64,000 nt of DNA, from contig NC_090260.1 of NCBI RefSeq assembly GCF_037325665.1, positions 34,603,906-34,667,905 of the forward strand. The letters run 5' to 3'. The notes below the pieces were generated by a model, which was given only the letters and a program-made list of their open reading frames with translations, had not been told where the DNA came from and did not search any database. Position 1 is the stretch's first letter; each line of letters opens with the position of its first letter. A program made the translations under genes and the position numbers. Shown here in pieces: positions 1 through 15,263 of the stretch. Origin of the DNA: Littorina saxatilis (Eukaryota > Mollusca > Gastropoda > Littorinimorpha > Littorinidae).

Positions 1-1275
1 GTTGTTGCTTCGACTGCGGTTCCGGTTCCGGCGGCTGTGGGCATGCCGTCCTCTTACTCTTTCCCTATTCAGGGCATGAGTTCGGATGGCATTGGAGTGG
101 ACGGGTTTCCGGTTTCCGGTTACGGTGTTCACCGCCCTTCTACCAGCAACGTGGACTTCGGTCCTTCGCCGGACGTTTCGGATATTCAGTCCGTCGCCAG
201 CGAGGCTGCACGTGTTGGTTATCCGGAGAGACTCAAAGTGGCTCTTGAGGCCGCTGCTGAGGTCACTTCGAGATATTTCGCGGAAGGGGCTTCGGTCTCG
301 TCGGCTGCCGCTTCGACGGCACCGTCCGCGATGGCTGATTTTCGCTCTGGGAAGGAGGATGACTCATACTTCCGGTTTTTGGAGTCTCCATCCATAGCCT
401 TTCAGCTGTCCCAGGTTTTGGCCAAGCCATCTCCTTCCGGAAGCGGAATTCCTTCACTTCCGGTTCCGCTGCTCGTGCCTCACGGCTCAGTTCCGGAGCT
501 GGCTCAGCAGTGGATGGCTTCGCCTTCTCAGGCTTCTGCATTCGCTCTGTCGTCTCACAAGCGGTTGGTTTTGCAGAAGTCTCCTAGGAACTTGTTGGAT
601 GCTTTCGCTCTCCCGCGTTCATCTTTGACAGTTCCTCCGGAGATGCTTGCCTTGTTGGCCAAGCCTATCAAGAAGGATGACGGTGTGCTCTTTTCTGAGA
701 ACACACTGATTGCTTCTGAAGAGGCAGGGCGTCAGCAACTGGAGCTTGCCTCCATTGCTGAGACTCTCATTCGGGCCCTCTCTCGTGCCCTCACTGATTC
801 GCTGAATCCGTTCTCTCTCAGCGAGGATCAGGATGCGGATGACGTCTCCACTTTGTTGGCCGCTCTTGCGAGGGTCAATGAAGAACAGATGAGACTTTCT
901 GCTGTGCACTATGCGCACTCTGTTATGTGTCGTCGGGATCTCTTCCTGTCACACTCTCAGTTTTCGGATCAGGCGACCAAGGACACTTTGCGTGCCTCAC
1001 CGGTCTTGGAGGGTTCCCTCTTTGGGCATCTCGTTTTTGATGCCCGAAGACAGGAAATTCAGGCTAACAGGGACCAGCAGTTCTCTGACTTTTCCCTGCA
1101 CAGCCTTAAGCAGTCCAAGCAGTCTCAGCCTTCTCAGCCGAAGCAGGCTAAGGTTGCTGGCCCTCCCAAACCGGCAGACAAGGGTCGGGGACGTTCCTCT
1201 TCTCGGGGCTCGAGAAGACGACCGTCTTCCGGCAGGGGGAGAGGCGGCTCTGGAAGCAAGCCTCACCCCCAATGA
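1..1275 (+). CDS. DIRS ORF1, gag-like protein (5' end outside window)
   Basis: The frame is open from the first base of the window, so the true start lies upstream; the first ATG seen is at 43. The product is Ser/Pro-rich. Its C-terminal tail (about the last 50 residues) is strongly basic, rich in Lys/Arg/Gly/Ser, as expected for a nucleic-acid-binding gag-like protein. No zinc knuckle is visible. It immediately precedes the RT frame, which is the usual DIRS order. Assignment rests on position and composition rather than on a recognised fold. Confidence 0.65.
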   Translation, partial: VVASTAVPVPAAVGMPSSYSFPIQGMSSDGIGVDGFPVSGYGVHRPSTSNVDFGPSPDVSDIQSVASEAARVGYPERLKVALEAAAEVTSRYFAEGASVSSAAASTAPSAMADFRSGKEDDSYFRFLESPSIAFQLSQVLAKPSPSGSGIPSLPVPLLVPHGSVPELAQQWMASPSQASAFALSSHKRLVLQKSPRNLLDAFALPRSSLTVPPEMLALLAKPIKKDDGVLFSENTLIASEEAGRQQLELASIAETLIRALSRALTDSLNPFSLSEDQDADDVSTLLAALARVNEEQMRLSAVHYAHSVMCRRDLFLSHSQFSDQATKDTLRASPVLEGSLFGHLVFDARRQEIQANRDQQFSDFSLHSLKQSKQSQPSQPKQAKVAGPPKPADKGRGRSSSRGSRRRPSSGRGRGGSGSKPHPQ

Positions 1276-4271
1276 AGTGCTCCCGATCTCCCCCCCACCC
1301 CGCCCTCCACTCTGGTGATGGCGGGGGGGCCTTCCCGGGCACTTTCCCACTGGCTCGTGTCTGTACAGAGTCAATGGATCGTGGGGGTCGTGAGGTCGGG
1401 CTTCCGTCTTCTCTGGAAAGATGGCAAGGCACCTCTGGTCAGGCGTCCGCCGGCGTTCAGGCCTCCCTCCTCGCAGGAAGCCATTTCCGTCCTTCGGTCG
1501 GAAATAGACTCCCTGGTGCAGAAGGGCGCAGTGGAGAAAGTCCTCGACCACAGTTCCCCTGGGTTTTACGGACGGCTTTTCGCCGTCCCCAAAGCCTCAG
1601 GGGCATGGCGTCCTGTCTTGGACCTGTCGTTCCTCAATACCTTTTTGAGGGAGATAAGGTTCAAGATGGAGACGCCAGCGTCGGTCAGGGACTCTCTCCG
1701 CCCGGGAGATTGGGCGACTTCCATCGACCTGACGGATGCATACTTCCATATTCTTATGCATCCAGCCGACCGGAAATGGCTTCGTTTCCGGTGGGCAAGT
1801 CAGGTTTACCAGTTTCGCGCCCTTCCTTTTGGCCTGTCTCTCGCCCCTTGGGTCTTCACCATGGTCGTGAGACAGGTCTGCGCGCTGGTGAGGTCGCGGG
1901 GTGTCCGGCTACGTGCCTACCTGGACGATTGGCTCATCCTGAGTCAGAGTCAGGCGGGGTGCGAGCAGGATACCCAATCGGTTCTTCGGGAGGCCAACTT
2001 GTTTGGCTTCTCGATCAACCGATCAAAGTCGGAGCTGACACCGTGTCAGACGTTCACCTACTTGGGAATGTCTTTCGACACGGTGGCTTGGACTGTTCAG
2101 CCCTCTCAGAAGAGGGTGGACAAGCTCCAGGCGTGCATACGCTCCACTTTGCCTCTCCCGAGGGCCTCCCTGCGGACTTTGGCCTCCATCTTAGGGCAGA
2201 TGGAGTCCATGGCTCTCCTGGTCCCCTTGGGGAGAGTCCACAAACGTCCCTTTCAGCTGGCGCTGAAGCCGTTCGTGGACTCTCCCACGGTGGATTGGAA
2301 TGCCCTCATCCCTCTCCAGGGATGGTTCCAATCCGCTACCCTTCCGTGGCTGGACACGGAGTGGGTGTGCAGGGGCGTGCCGATAGCCCTTCCTGCCCCA
2401 GATTTGGACCTGTTCACGGACGCGTCCTTGATGGGGTGGGGGGCTCACACAGACCAGCTGACTGCGTCAGGTCTGTGGTCGGCAGATCAGAGGATGCAGC
2501 ACATCAACTTGCTGGAGCTAGAAGCCGTGGCTCTAGCTCTGGACAAGTTCCGGCCCTCCCTTCAGGCCAAGCATGTTCGTCTGTTTTCAGACAACACGAC
2601 AGTGGCAGCTTACATCAACAAGCAGGGAGGGTCGCGGTCTCCGTCGCTTTCGCTCAGGGCCTGCGAGATCCTGATTTGGTGTTCAGAGCACCAAATCAGG
2701 CTTTCGGCCAGGTACCTGCCCGGAAGCTTGAACACTCTGGCGGACGCGCTCAGCCGCTCCGACAGAGTGCTTCAAACAGAGTGGACCATCACTCACGGAG
2801 CGCTGGATCGTCTCTGGTCTCTTGTGCAGAAACCTCAGGTGGACCTTTTTGCCACCAGGTTCTCGAAGAGACTACCAGTGTTCGTCTCACCATTCCCGGA
2901 TCCCGAGGCGTGGGAGACGAACGCGATGGACATTTCCTGGTCAGGCCTGGAGGCTTACGCGTTCCCGCCATTCCAGTTACTCACACGAGTTCTCAGGAAG
3001 GCGGAGCAGGAGGGCCCGTCCCTCCTGCTGATCGCTCCTCTTTGGCCGTCTCAGCCGTGGTTCCCGGACCTGCTGAGACTCGCCCAGGGCCCTCCCATTC
3101 CTCTCGCTCTCACGCGAGGAGAACTGGTACAGCCTCACACCGGCAGCCTCCACGCAGAGCCTCAGATGCTGAATCTTCACGCGTGGAGGTTGTGCGGTCT
3201 TCTCTGAGGCGCAAAGGGGCATCAGATCTGACCATGGACCTGGTAGGACGCTCGCACAGAGCATCTACCTCGTCCGTCTATGAGTCACATTGGAGGGCCT
3301 GGGTTACCTGGTGTCACGAGCATCGGCTGGATGCTACGGCGCCCCGCACGATGCATGTGGCGAACCATCTTGCTTTCATGTCCTCTCAGGGAGCTTCTGC
3401 TGCCTCGTTGAAAGTAAGAAGATCGGCCATCTCGGCGACCCTACGCCAGATAGGTCGCTCTATTGATGTTAGTGGCGTGATCGCTGGAGTCATCAAGGGC
3501 GCTTCCCTTGCTGACGTCAAGTCTCGTACGCCCGTTCCTAAGTGGGATCTCTTATTGGTCATGGAGTTTCTGCGTTCAGCGGATTTTGAACCTCTCAGAG
3601 ATGCCAGTTTTGCGAATCTTACACGCAAGTCCCTTTTCCTTTTGCTGCTAGCATCGGCACGAAGGGGCAGTGAGATCCACGCTCTTTCCGGTAATTCGGA
3701 CGACATTTCCTTTGAATCAGATGGGTCCGTTACTTTGCGGTTTCGACCTGAGTTTCTTGCGAAAAACCAGGCTCCCGAGCGAGCTTCTCCTTTGGTTCAT
3801 GTCAGGCCTTTGTCCACTATTCTGGCTCCGAATGATCCAGACTTAGTAAATTGCCCTGTTAGAGCCCTTCGCATCTACCTTGCCCGTGCTCAGTCTCTTA
3901 GATCCGCAGCTCAAAAGCTTTTGTTTATTTCTCTCAATACGGAGAGACATAAGGATATTACTAAGACGACTCTGGCCCGGTGGGTGTCGGCGCTCATTAA
4001 GCATGCTTACGAGTGGAGCCGCCGCAATGAAGGGGGGACACAGCCTGTCCTTCCTCTGGAATCAGCTCGGGCTCACGAGACGCGAGCTTGGGCCTCCTCC
4101 TTGGCCGTGTTACGATCAAGAAGACTGGAGGAGGTGCTCCACACCGCATACTGGCGTTCCGAGGATGTCTTCATGAATTTTTACCTGCGTGACATCTCGG
4201 CTCTTCGCCAGGATGGATCTAGAGCTTTGCCTGCCATGGTGGCAGGAGGTCAGCTCTTGACAAGGATTTGA
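1272..4271 (+). CDS. DIRS tyrosine recombinase frame (domain in about 3210-4250)
   Basis: This long frame overlaps the RT frame over its first two thirds, where it is probably not used as protein. Its meaningful part is the last third. An N-terminal core-binding segment is followed by a catalytic domain with the motifs ASARRGSEIHAL, HETRAW and FYLRDIS, matching the R, HxxR and Tyr boxes of lambda-integrase-type recombinases. DIRS elements use this enzyme instead of a DDE integrase to insert a circular DNA copy. The mode of expression, by overlap or internal start, cannot be read from the sequence. Confidence 0.82.
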   Translation: MKCSRSPPHPALHSGDGGGAFPGTFPLARVCTESMDRGGREVGLPSSLERWQGTSGQASAGVQASLLAGSHFRPSVGNRLPGAEGRSGESPRPQFPWVLRTAFRRPQSLRGMASCLGPVVPQYLFEGDKVQDGDASVGQGLSPPGRLGDFHRPDGCILPYSYASSRPEMASFPVGKSGLPVSRPSFWPVSRPLGLHHGRETGLRAGEVAGCPATCLPGRLAHPESESGGVRAGYPIGSSGGQLVWLLDQPIKVGADTVSDVHLLGNVFRHGGLDCSALSEEGGQAPGVHTLHFASPEGLPADFGLHLRADGVHGSPGPLGESPQTSLSAGAEAVRGLSHGGLECPHPSPGMVPIRYPSVAGHGVGVQGRADSPSCPRFGPVHGRVLDGVGGSHRPADCVRSVVGRSEDAAHQLAGARSRGSSSGQVPALPSGQACSSVFRQHDSGSLHQQAGRVAVSVAFAQGLRDPDLVFRAPNQAFGQVPARKLEHSGGRAQPLRQSASNRVDHHSRSAGSSLVSCAETSGGPFCHQVLEETTSVRLTIPGSRGVGDERDGHFLVRPGGLRVPAIPVTHTSSQEGGAGGPVPPADRSSLAVSAVVPGPAETRPGPSHSSRSHARRTGTASHRQPPRRASDAESSRVEVVRSSLRRKGASDLTMDLVGRSHRASTSSVYESHWRAWVTWCHEHRLDATAPRTMHVANHLAFMSSQGASAASLKVRRSAISATLRQIGRSIDVSGVIAGVIKGASLADVKSRTPVPKWDLLLVMEFLRSADFEPLRDASFANLTRKSLFLLLLASARRGSEIHALSGNSDDISFESDGSVTLRFRPEFLAKNQAPERASPLVHVRPLSTILAPNDPDLVNCPVRALRIYLARAQSLRSAAQKLLFISLNTERHKDITKTTLARWVSALIKHAYEWSRRNEGGTQPVLPLESARAHETRAWASSLAVLRSRRLEEVLHTAYWRSEDVFMNFYLRDISALRQDGSRALPAMVAGGQLLTRI
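1315..3207 (+). CDS. DIRS reverse transcriptase / RNase H
   Basis: The frame encodes a polymerase of the DIRS/LTR-like RT branch. The catalytic box YLDDWL lies near 1917-1934. The fingers/palm sequence around 1600-1860 contains SIDLTDAYFHI and LPFGLSLAP, which are typical RT blocks. An RNase H-like region follows at about 2400-2760, with acidic motifs in LFTDASLMGWG, LLELEAVALAL and LFSDNTT. In the living element it would copy element RNA into DNA. The frame overlaps the recombinase frame, which is normal for DIRS elements. Confidence 0.88.
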   Translation: MMAGGPSRALSHWLVSVQSQWIVGVVRSGFRLLWKDGKAPLVRRPPAFRPPSSQEAISVLRSEIDSLVQKGAVEKVLDHSSPGFYGRLFAVPKASGAWRPVLDLSFLNTFLREIRFKMETPASVRDSLRPGDWATSIDLTDAYFHILMHPADRKWLRFRWASQVYQFRALPFGLSLAPWVFTMVVRQVCALVRSRGVRLRAYLDDWLILSQSQAGCEQDTQSVLREANLFGFSINRSKSELTPCQTFTYLGMSFDTVAWTVQPSQKRVDKLQACIRSTLPLPRASLRTLASILGQMESMALLVPLGRVHKRPFQLALKPFVDSPTVDWNALIPLQGWFQSATLPWLDTEWVCRGVPIALPAPDLDLFTDASLMGWGAHTDQLTASGLWSADQRMQHINLLELEAVALALDKFRPSLQAKHVRLFSDNTTVAAYINKQGGSRSPSLSLRACEILIWCSEHQIRLSARYLPGSLNTLADALSRSDRVLQTEWTITHGALDRLWSLVQKPQVDLFATRFSKRLPVFVSPFPDPEAWETNAMDISWSGLEAYAFPPFQLLTRVLRKAEQEGPSLLLIAPLWPSQPWFPDLLRLAQGPPIPLALTRGELVQPHTGSLHAEPQMLNLHAWRLCGLL

Positions 4272-4317
4272 GAGTGAGTTTGATCTTTTTCTTTCCCACC
4301 GCCTTGTTGTTTCAATC

Positions 4318-4398
4318 TGCTACATGTGATTCGGAGTAGGAATATGTAATTTAATCGAAAATTTAATAAATATACCTACCCGAATCACATATCGTAGT
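4318..4398. repeat. DIRS internal complementary region
   Basis: Two oppositely oriented arms carrying the motif catgtgattcgg and its complement lie back to back here. The same motif begins the right inverted terminal repeat near 4617. This ICR pairs the element ends during replication in DIRS elements. Confidence 0.75.
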
Positions 4399-4954
4399 CC
4401 CTCCCACCTACCCCGCTTATGATTGGGAGAATTTATTCTTCGAGTCGAATGATAGGGGTCACGTGGTCAGTAGCAGTAGTGACGTAGTACGCAGGAGGGG
4501 AGGTAACTCCCTGGGTGCGTCGTCATTACCATAGCTACGTTTACACTTTTTTAGTTGGGGTTGCTCCCCTTAGACGGGTAGCCTTTTCAGACCTAGCACT
4601 TTAGACTGAGTCAACTGCTACATGTGATTCGGGTAGGTATATTTATTAAATGAAAATTTACAATAAAATTTTCGATTATAATTAATGCGGAAAAAAAATG
4701 AAATAAACATGGAATTACCAAATTACTGAATATTAAATTTCTAGCAGCAGGTATAGGTGCACTGAACATTGTTAGATTGTAAACGTTAAGCATAATGCAT
4801 TAATTTATACCATTTGAACGTTTTTAAATACACTTGTATTGTGCCACACATACATGTACTATTTGCCATCCCCTGACCACTATTCTAGCTCCCTCAGTTC
4901 TGGGAAGCCCGTTGATTCTGAAGACTTGTGAATCTCTCTTGATGCTGTAGATAC

Positions 4955-4955
<1 letters not shown>

Positions 4956-5028
<73 letters not shown>
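4956..5028. repeat. (CT)n microsatellite in AT-rich spacer
   Basis: About 36 uninterrupted CT dinucleotides are followed by a short CTGT/CTAT tail. The surrounding stretch 4656-5370 is AT-rich and shows no gene, RNA or element end that I can support. Confidence 0.95.
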
Positions 5029-5032
<4 letters not shown>

Positions 5033-5371
5033 GTCTATCTATCTGTGTGTGTTTTCTTATTATTTTCATCACACACATGCACTCCCCCATGCCCTGAACT
5101 ATTCAAGATACAAATTGGATTTTTACGCATGTGTTACAACTTTCATTATTATTATCATAAATTGATGATCTGTCTTTATGACGCTTTTTTTTTTAATCCA
5201 TCATCCATGCCTTTGGTTTTGGTTTTCAGTTTCACTGGAATGCATGGAAAATAATATCCACTCATCACTATTACATTTACTTGTAATTTGCTATATATTA
5301 TTTGAGTAAGTTGCTTAAATTTGAAATAAACTCTATTCAAATATGTCTGTGCAAACAGATATAATTTACCT

Positions 5372-6357
5372 TTATAGTTCACCTCACACTTGTCCAAGTG
5401 GTCCACGAGCCAGGCCGCATACTCCTCTGGCTTTTCCTGAAACAGCTTCTGCCCCGTAGACTCCACACCTGGCAGTAGGTACACATGACATGGGCATCAA
5501 CACAGAGTCCAGTAAGTAAGTCCACAACACACCCAACTCCAATGTGCGAAGAGTGTCCACCAGTAAGCCAGGTGCCATCATAGCTCACAATAATGTTCAG
5601 GGTGTCGTCGACACCAAGAGTAGTGCCACAGTATCTTGCATGAACTTCTCGAACATATGCAACAGTGTCACTGAACACATGCTTCCGGAATTTCTCCAGT
5701 TGTGTGAATAGTTGGCTGGCATGAGTATGACTATGAAAGGTCTTGTGGTGAAGTCCAGCTACATCCATGTTTTCACAGAAATTTCTGAATGTGGTGGCTC
5801 CCAGTCCACAAGCAAGTGAGGAATACACTGCCTGTCTGTTCATGTCGAACACTTTTGTCTTGGCCTTAAATTTTGTCGCAAGATACTGTTCATACACAGG
5901 CTCTTCGCACGAAGAACAGTTCACCTGGGCAAATACTGCCAAGCCACTTGTTGGTCTGGAGTCTGTGCAAAGAGACAAGCACTTGTTTTTACACTGTGGA
6001 CAGCACAGACTTGCAACCATACTGTCTACTTCGGCAAAGTCTACAACACCCCTCTGGGTTTTTACCAGGGTTTCAGTAGCAGCAGATGACTTAGTGTCAA
6101 CTCCACCGGACACAAACCTCTCATACGATTCTTTTTTGAACTCACTTCTTGTCTTCGTGCCGAGAATGTTTTCAGTCGAAGGAATCGACGCGAGCACTAG
6201 CAGACGACCCCAAAACCGGCACTAATTCTGCCACGTCAGCCAGCACAGAAGCTGATTGCGCTGATTTCTTCGCCTTCCATTGATTCTTCACTTGATCTGT
6301 CCTCTTTTTCGTAGATTTTGGGGCTCCTCTGGTTGTTGATGGCTTGGTGCGAACCAT
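5372..6357 (-). pseudogene. Decayed Mutator-like transposase (N-terminal part)
   Basis: A minus-strand transposase relic begins at an ATG (6357) with a basic N-terminus (VRTKPSTTRGAPKSTKKR). It continues through a segment with two CxxC pairs (CCPQCKNKC near 6000; CSSCEEP) and reaches the core IIVSYDGTWLTGGHSSHIGV, followed by LLTGLCVDAHVMCTYCQV. This Cys-rich N-terminus plus SYDGTW/GHSSH core is typical of the Mutator-like transposase domain common in marine invertebrates. The reading frame changes near 6175-6197 and again near 5470; after the second change the expected W-x-x-H-x-x-x-C and NYKG signature continues in another frame (WLVDHLDKC, NYKG). The rest of the catalytic domain is absent. 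Family assignment is from memory of conserved motifs and is moderately sure. Confidence 0.6.
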
Positions 6358-6414
6358 TTTTGCACAGGAGCGTGTGCTTTCACTGCTTGTAAACAAGCGC
6401 CATTGTTGTACCAC

Positions 6415-7062
6415 GTGACCCCGGTTGAACGAATCAAGATCACATCATACGTCATACTCTCCGTATAAGGAAGTTGGCGTAGATTGACCTACATTGAAAA
6501 TGTTCCGTTAGAGCCGAAGTAGTCCGGAAAATAACGAAACAACGGTCACATGCAAACAGGGGAGGCTATGTAGCAAGCAACGTCATGCAGTGTTCGCCCT
6601 GTCGTCTGCTCAAATTTGCTGATCAAGGTGTTGAAAATCGGCAATAATAAGGCAAGTTCAAGACAAATGAACGCAATCAGGCGAGGGTTGGTGTATTGAA
6701 TTTATTTTTATTGCACAAAAAAAACATGTATATGCAACATCAACGGCAGAAATTGAAAGAAAAATGACCACAGTTTTCCAAACAGTCAAAATGTCTAAAT
6801 GCCCAAATCTGCCCAAAAGCTCAAAAATCACCCCCGCACATCCCCTTAAGTGAGATTGAATCTGTATGTATAGATTACATCCCTGCTGATGATTGGTTAT
6901 ACATGATATATCTCAGATGTGTCCAGGCTTTTACATGGAATTAGATGATCCCTCCTCTCGGACACATACCAAAAATCAACTGCCTGGTCAGTGGAGGATG
7001 AGAATTTCTGTACATTTTGTCATTGTTTCGAGTGTCATTCTGGGAAATGAATTAAAATTTTG
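6415..7062. other. Spacer without recognisable gene
   Basis: AT-rich intronic or intergenic DNA upstream of the first visible DPP8/9 exon. I see no exon of DPP8/9, no RNA gene and no bounded repeat here. Confidence 0.5.
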
Positions 7063-7065
7063 TAA

Positions 7066-7444
7066 GGCCAAAAAGAAAAATATGTCTGTTTCCGGTAACA
7101 TCGCCGAAAAAAATAGGGTCGGTCGGTGGTATTTTTTATTTTTTATTTGTTGAAAATTGTTTAAAACATTTTTTTTTAAACTTTTTGTTACGTTTTGTTA
7201 ATGGTTTTTTTTACGTTTTTTTTTTTTTTTTTTAAACGCTTCCTTAGTTTACTTACAATTATTTAGCACATGTTTTTGACCTAGATATATTGAAACTAAA
7301 TAAAGTATACTTGACTTCATTGTTTTGTTTGTTTGTTTTTGTGTGTTTTTTGTGTGTGCGAAAAGCGAAAAAAAACTGTAGGGTCGGCGCTTAAAAATAG
7401 GGTCGGTTGGGTTACCGGAAACAGACATATTTTTCTTTTTGGCC
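7066..7444. mobile_element. MITE with TAA target duplication (PIF/Harbinger-like), copy 1
   Basis: A 379-bp element has inverted ends that begin GGCC plus an A-rich run and then gtctgtttccggtaac; the right end is the complement. The direct repeat TAA flanks it at 7063-7065 and 7445-7447. Subterminal tagggtcggtcgg blocks are also inverted. A second copy lies at 47154-47520 with the same TAA duplication. A 3-bp TAA/TTA duplication with a GG start is typical of PIF/Harbinger-derived MITEs. It lies just upstream of a DPP8/9 exon. Confidence 0.8.
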
Positions 7445-7530
7445 TAATCACAAGGGATTACTGAACTCATTGTATTCGTCATAAGCCAAGCAGGCAGAAC
7501 ATTTGTGAAACATTTGAGTGTTGACGTCAG

Positions 7531-12524
<4,994 letters not shown>

Positions 12525-12785
12525 CCTCCCACCGACCTTGAAACCCCGTGACCTTGACCATTCGCTTTCATCACCCTCAGTCAAAACACTGATATACCAA
12601 AGAGGGAAAATGTGGCTCTTTGCGTGTTGGATGTTTTCCGTGTGTGAAGAGGAGCAGTTTGAGAAACCAGCATCAGGCATGGTTGCACCTCAGTTTGGGG
12701 GTTTGAGTTTTAAGATGCGGGTTTTATTGCCACAAATGCTGGCTTGGAGTTGGACAAAGTTGACATCGCTAAAATAGAGAGAGAG

Positions 12786-13104
12786 ATAAATTCTAGTTTT
12801 ACGCCCTCACGGCAAAGCCATTAGGGGCATGTTCCCGGGTTTTAACCCGACTTTAGATGAGATACACAAGTGTATGCGTGTTTAGGTGGTATCAGCCATC
12901 TGCACTTATGGCAGAATGACCGAGGTCTTTTACGTGCCACTGTGGTGACACAGGGGTGGGACATGGAAAAAGAGGTCATTATAAGTGCCGGTGGAGTCTC
13001 TGGGTCTGCACATTAAGTTGACCCGTGTCCGTCCCGGCCCGGATTCGAACCTGCGACCTTACGATCACAAGTCCAGTGCTCTACCAACTGAGCTACCCGG
13101 GCTA
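12786..13104 (-). mobile_element. tRNA-headed SINE (type A)
   Basis: A full-length minus-strand copy lies in or just past the DPP8/9 3' UTR. The tRNA-like head is at the right (cggattcgaacctgcgacc, gctctaccaactgagctacc). The body carries an extra internal stretch relative to the copy at 12055. Confidence 0.82.
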
Positions 13105-13962
13105 AAAATAGTGGAGGATGAGCCTGATGAGGCTGTTGGGGTTTTCAGAATCAGTTCTTAAGCAGAGGATTAGAATAGATAACCTGGGTGGCTATGTTTG
13201 GTCCTAGGTGTTAACACATTAAGCAGGATGCCGATGATCCTCAAGCTAAGAACTGTCCTTTACCCCTCACAAAACACACACAGGGGAGACATTGTGTCTT
13301 CTTTTTTGATTTTGCAAAAGAAGGAAAGAAATGAAATTTTGTTTGGAATTTTTTTTATTTTTAGTATTTTAGTGATGAAAGACATGAGTAATTTATCTGA
13401 GAAATTTTTTAAAAATTGAACGTAGTTGACTATTAAAGTGTATCAGTGCCTAGGGGCTTCTATTTATTTGAATTGGTGCAAGCAGTGTTGCTAATCTTTT
13501 GTGGGGAGGATGGAAATTGGGGAAGAATGGCGTTTGGGAGGAAATTGGGGGAGGGGGGTATTTTGCTTGGTGCATAAAGACAGACAGCTCAGGGTGACAT
13601 GATACTGCTGCTTTTGTGTGTGTGTGTGTGCGTGTGCATGTGCGTGTACATACCCATGCATATTTTTGCATGGTTTACGTTTCGCTTGCATAAATACTAT
13701 ATCTGTGATTATTTTTTAACAAGCATTTCTTGGCATTGTTTGTATGACAGTACAAGGGTTGTACATTGTGAAATGACATGCAGTACATATTAGCATTAGT
13801 TAGGATTCTGTGCTGTGCTGTTTTGTTTGTTCCTCGTCCTTTTTGAATAGTGTTGGAGTTGATTAACAAGAGTGGACCCCCTTTAAGATCTCCCAAGGGA
13901 GAGGACAAAAGATGAGGGATGGTAGTCACTTTTCTTGTTACTTGTGTGTCACAATGATTTGA
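13105..13962. other. DPP8/9 3' flank, no further gene seen
   Basis: AT-rich sequence with a short GT repeat near 13615-13650. The 3' UTR end cannot be fixed. A candidate AATAAA lies as far away as about 20550, which would need an 8-kb UTR. Confidence 0.4.
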
Positions 13963-13974
13963 AACCATGTGTGT

Positions 13975-14506
13975 CCCCCCGCGGGTTAGGGGGAAGAATT
14001 TACCCAATGCTCCCCAGCATGTCGTAAGAGGCGACTAACGGATTCTGTTTCTCCTTTTACCCTTGTTGAGTGTTTCTTGTATAGAATATAGTCGATGTTT
14101 GTAAAGATTTTAGTCAAGCAGTATGTAAGAAATGTTAAGTCCTTTGTACTGGAAACTTGCTTTCTCCCAGTAAGGTAATATCAAGGGTGCAACTCTGCCG
14201 GCTACACGCCGGCAGCCGGTTTTTGGTTTCATCGGCTGCCGATGTTTTTGTTCCAGGAGAGGTTTTTTTTGGCATTTTAAATACTAAAAAAGCTTGGACC
14301 CCTACTTTTGCCGGTTTTTGGAATTTTCCAGGTTGCACCCATGTAATATATTGTACTACGTTGCAAGCCCCTGGAGCAATTTTTTGATGAGTGCTTTTGT
14401 GAACAAGAAACAATTGACAAGTGGCTCTATCCCACCTTTCCCCATCGCGATATAACCCTTCGTGGTTGAAAACGATGTTAAACACCAAATAAAGAAATAA
14501 AGAAAG
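13975..14506 (+). mobile_element. SINE-like element type C with nested 162-bp MITE
   Basis: A type C copy is flanked by the 12-bp direct repeat aaccatgtgtgt (13963-13974 and 14507-14518) and ends in an AAAG-like tail. It is interrupted by the element at 14182-14343. Confidence 0.8.
14182..14343. mobile_element. 162-bp inverted-repeat MITE nested in type C element
   Basis: The ends gggtgcaac and gttgcaccc are inverted. The flanking hexamer TAATAT is duplicated (14176-14181, 14344-14349), as shown by comparison with intact type C copies. The interior has a ccggcagccgg hairpin. Superfamily not assigned. Confidence 0.6.
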
Positions 14507-14775
14507 AACCATGTGTGTGAAACAGCATTGTTAATAGTAAAAGGTCTTCCTCCGCATTTCTGCTATGGTTAGTCAGTATGTGTGTATTCAGGTTTGTGTG
14601 TGTGTGTATTCAGGTTTGTGTGTGTGTATTCAGGTATGTGTTCGTGTGTGTGTCCCCCGAGACAAGAAAGATAAAAGCTGCTTTTACAGGTTTGTGTGTG
14701 TGTCTTCAGGTTTGTGTGTGTGTATTCAGGTATGTTTTGGGGATCTTAAAAGAGGTTTTTTTTTGTACCTGTATA

Positions 14776-15263
14776 TACCGAGTAACAAAAGAAACACGGA
14801 CAAATTCTGCAATGTTTCATTGACAAAATCTCGAACAATTATTGAGTTAGAATTATCAAACCACAAAAGTTTGATGAAGGCATGTTTGACCTAGCTGTTA
14901 ATTGTGTGATTATTTTGATGCTGCGACTGTTTCAACACACGGGGTGTCAATCTTGGCATCCTGGCTGTTTCAAAAGTGAGACTGGCAGCAAGCGTGCCAT
15001 GGTCTCATTAGTGAACACGTCTCACACATCAGATTTCTCCTGCTCCACTTGCACGTGCTGCGAGCGCGCATTATGTGTTTCACGTTAAACCTGCTTGTCC
15101 CGTGTGTTAACACAGTCACAGCATCAAAATAATAACACAAAAGCAAGGTCAAACATGCCTTCATCAAACTTTTGTGGTTTAATAATTCTAACTCTATAAT
15201 TGTTGGAGATTTTGTCAATCAAACAATGACGATTTTTTTTCGGGGTTCTTTTGTTGCTCGGTA
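14776..15263. mobile_element. 488-bp foldback element with TA duplication (Tc1/mariner-like MITE)
   Basis: The end taccgagtaacaaaagaa and its near-complement are flanked by TA on both sides. The inverted similarity runs inward for well over 120 bp on each arm, so most of the element can fold on itself. There is no coding frame. The TA target suggests the Tc1/mariner/pogo superfamily. Confidence 0.7.

Larger units (their letters stand above)
1..4655 (+). mobile_element. DIRS-type tyrosine-recombinase retrotransposon, left end outside window
   Basis: A fossil-class retroelement of the DIRS family. Visible parts in order are a gag-like ORF, a reverse transcriptase/RNase H ORF, an overlapping tyrosine-recombinase ORF, an internal complementary region (about 4318-4398) and a right inverted terminal repeat ending near 4655. 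The internal complementary region joins the two element ends head to head, which is diagnostic of DIRS elements and replaces LTRs and integrase. No target duplication is expected for this family. All three long frames are open in the visible part, so it looks whole on this side and probably young. The left terminal repeat and the start of ORF1 lie left of the window. The family call is firm; the exact right border is approximate. Confidence 0.88.
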
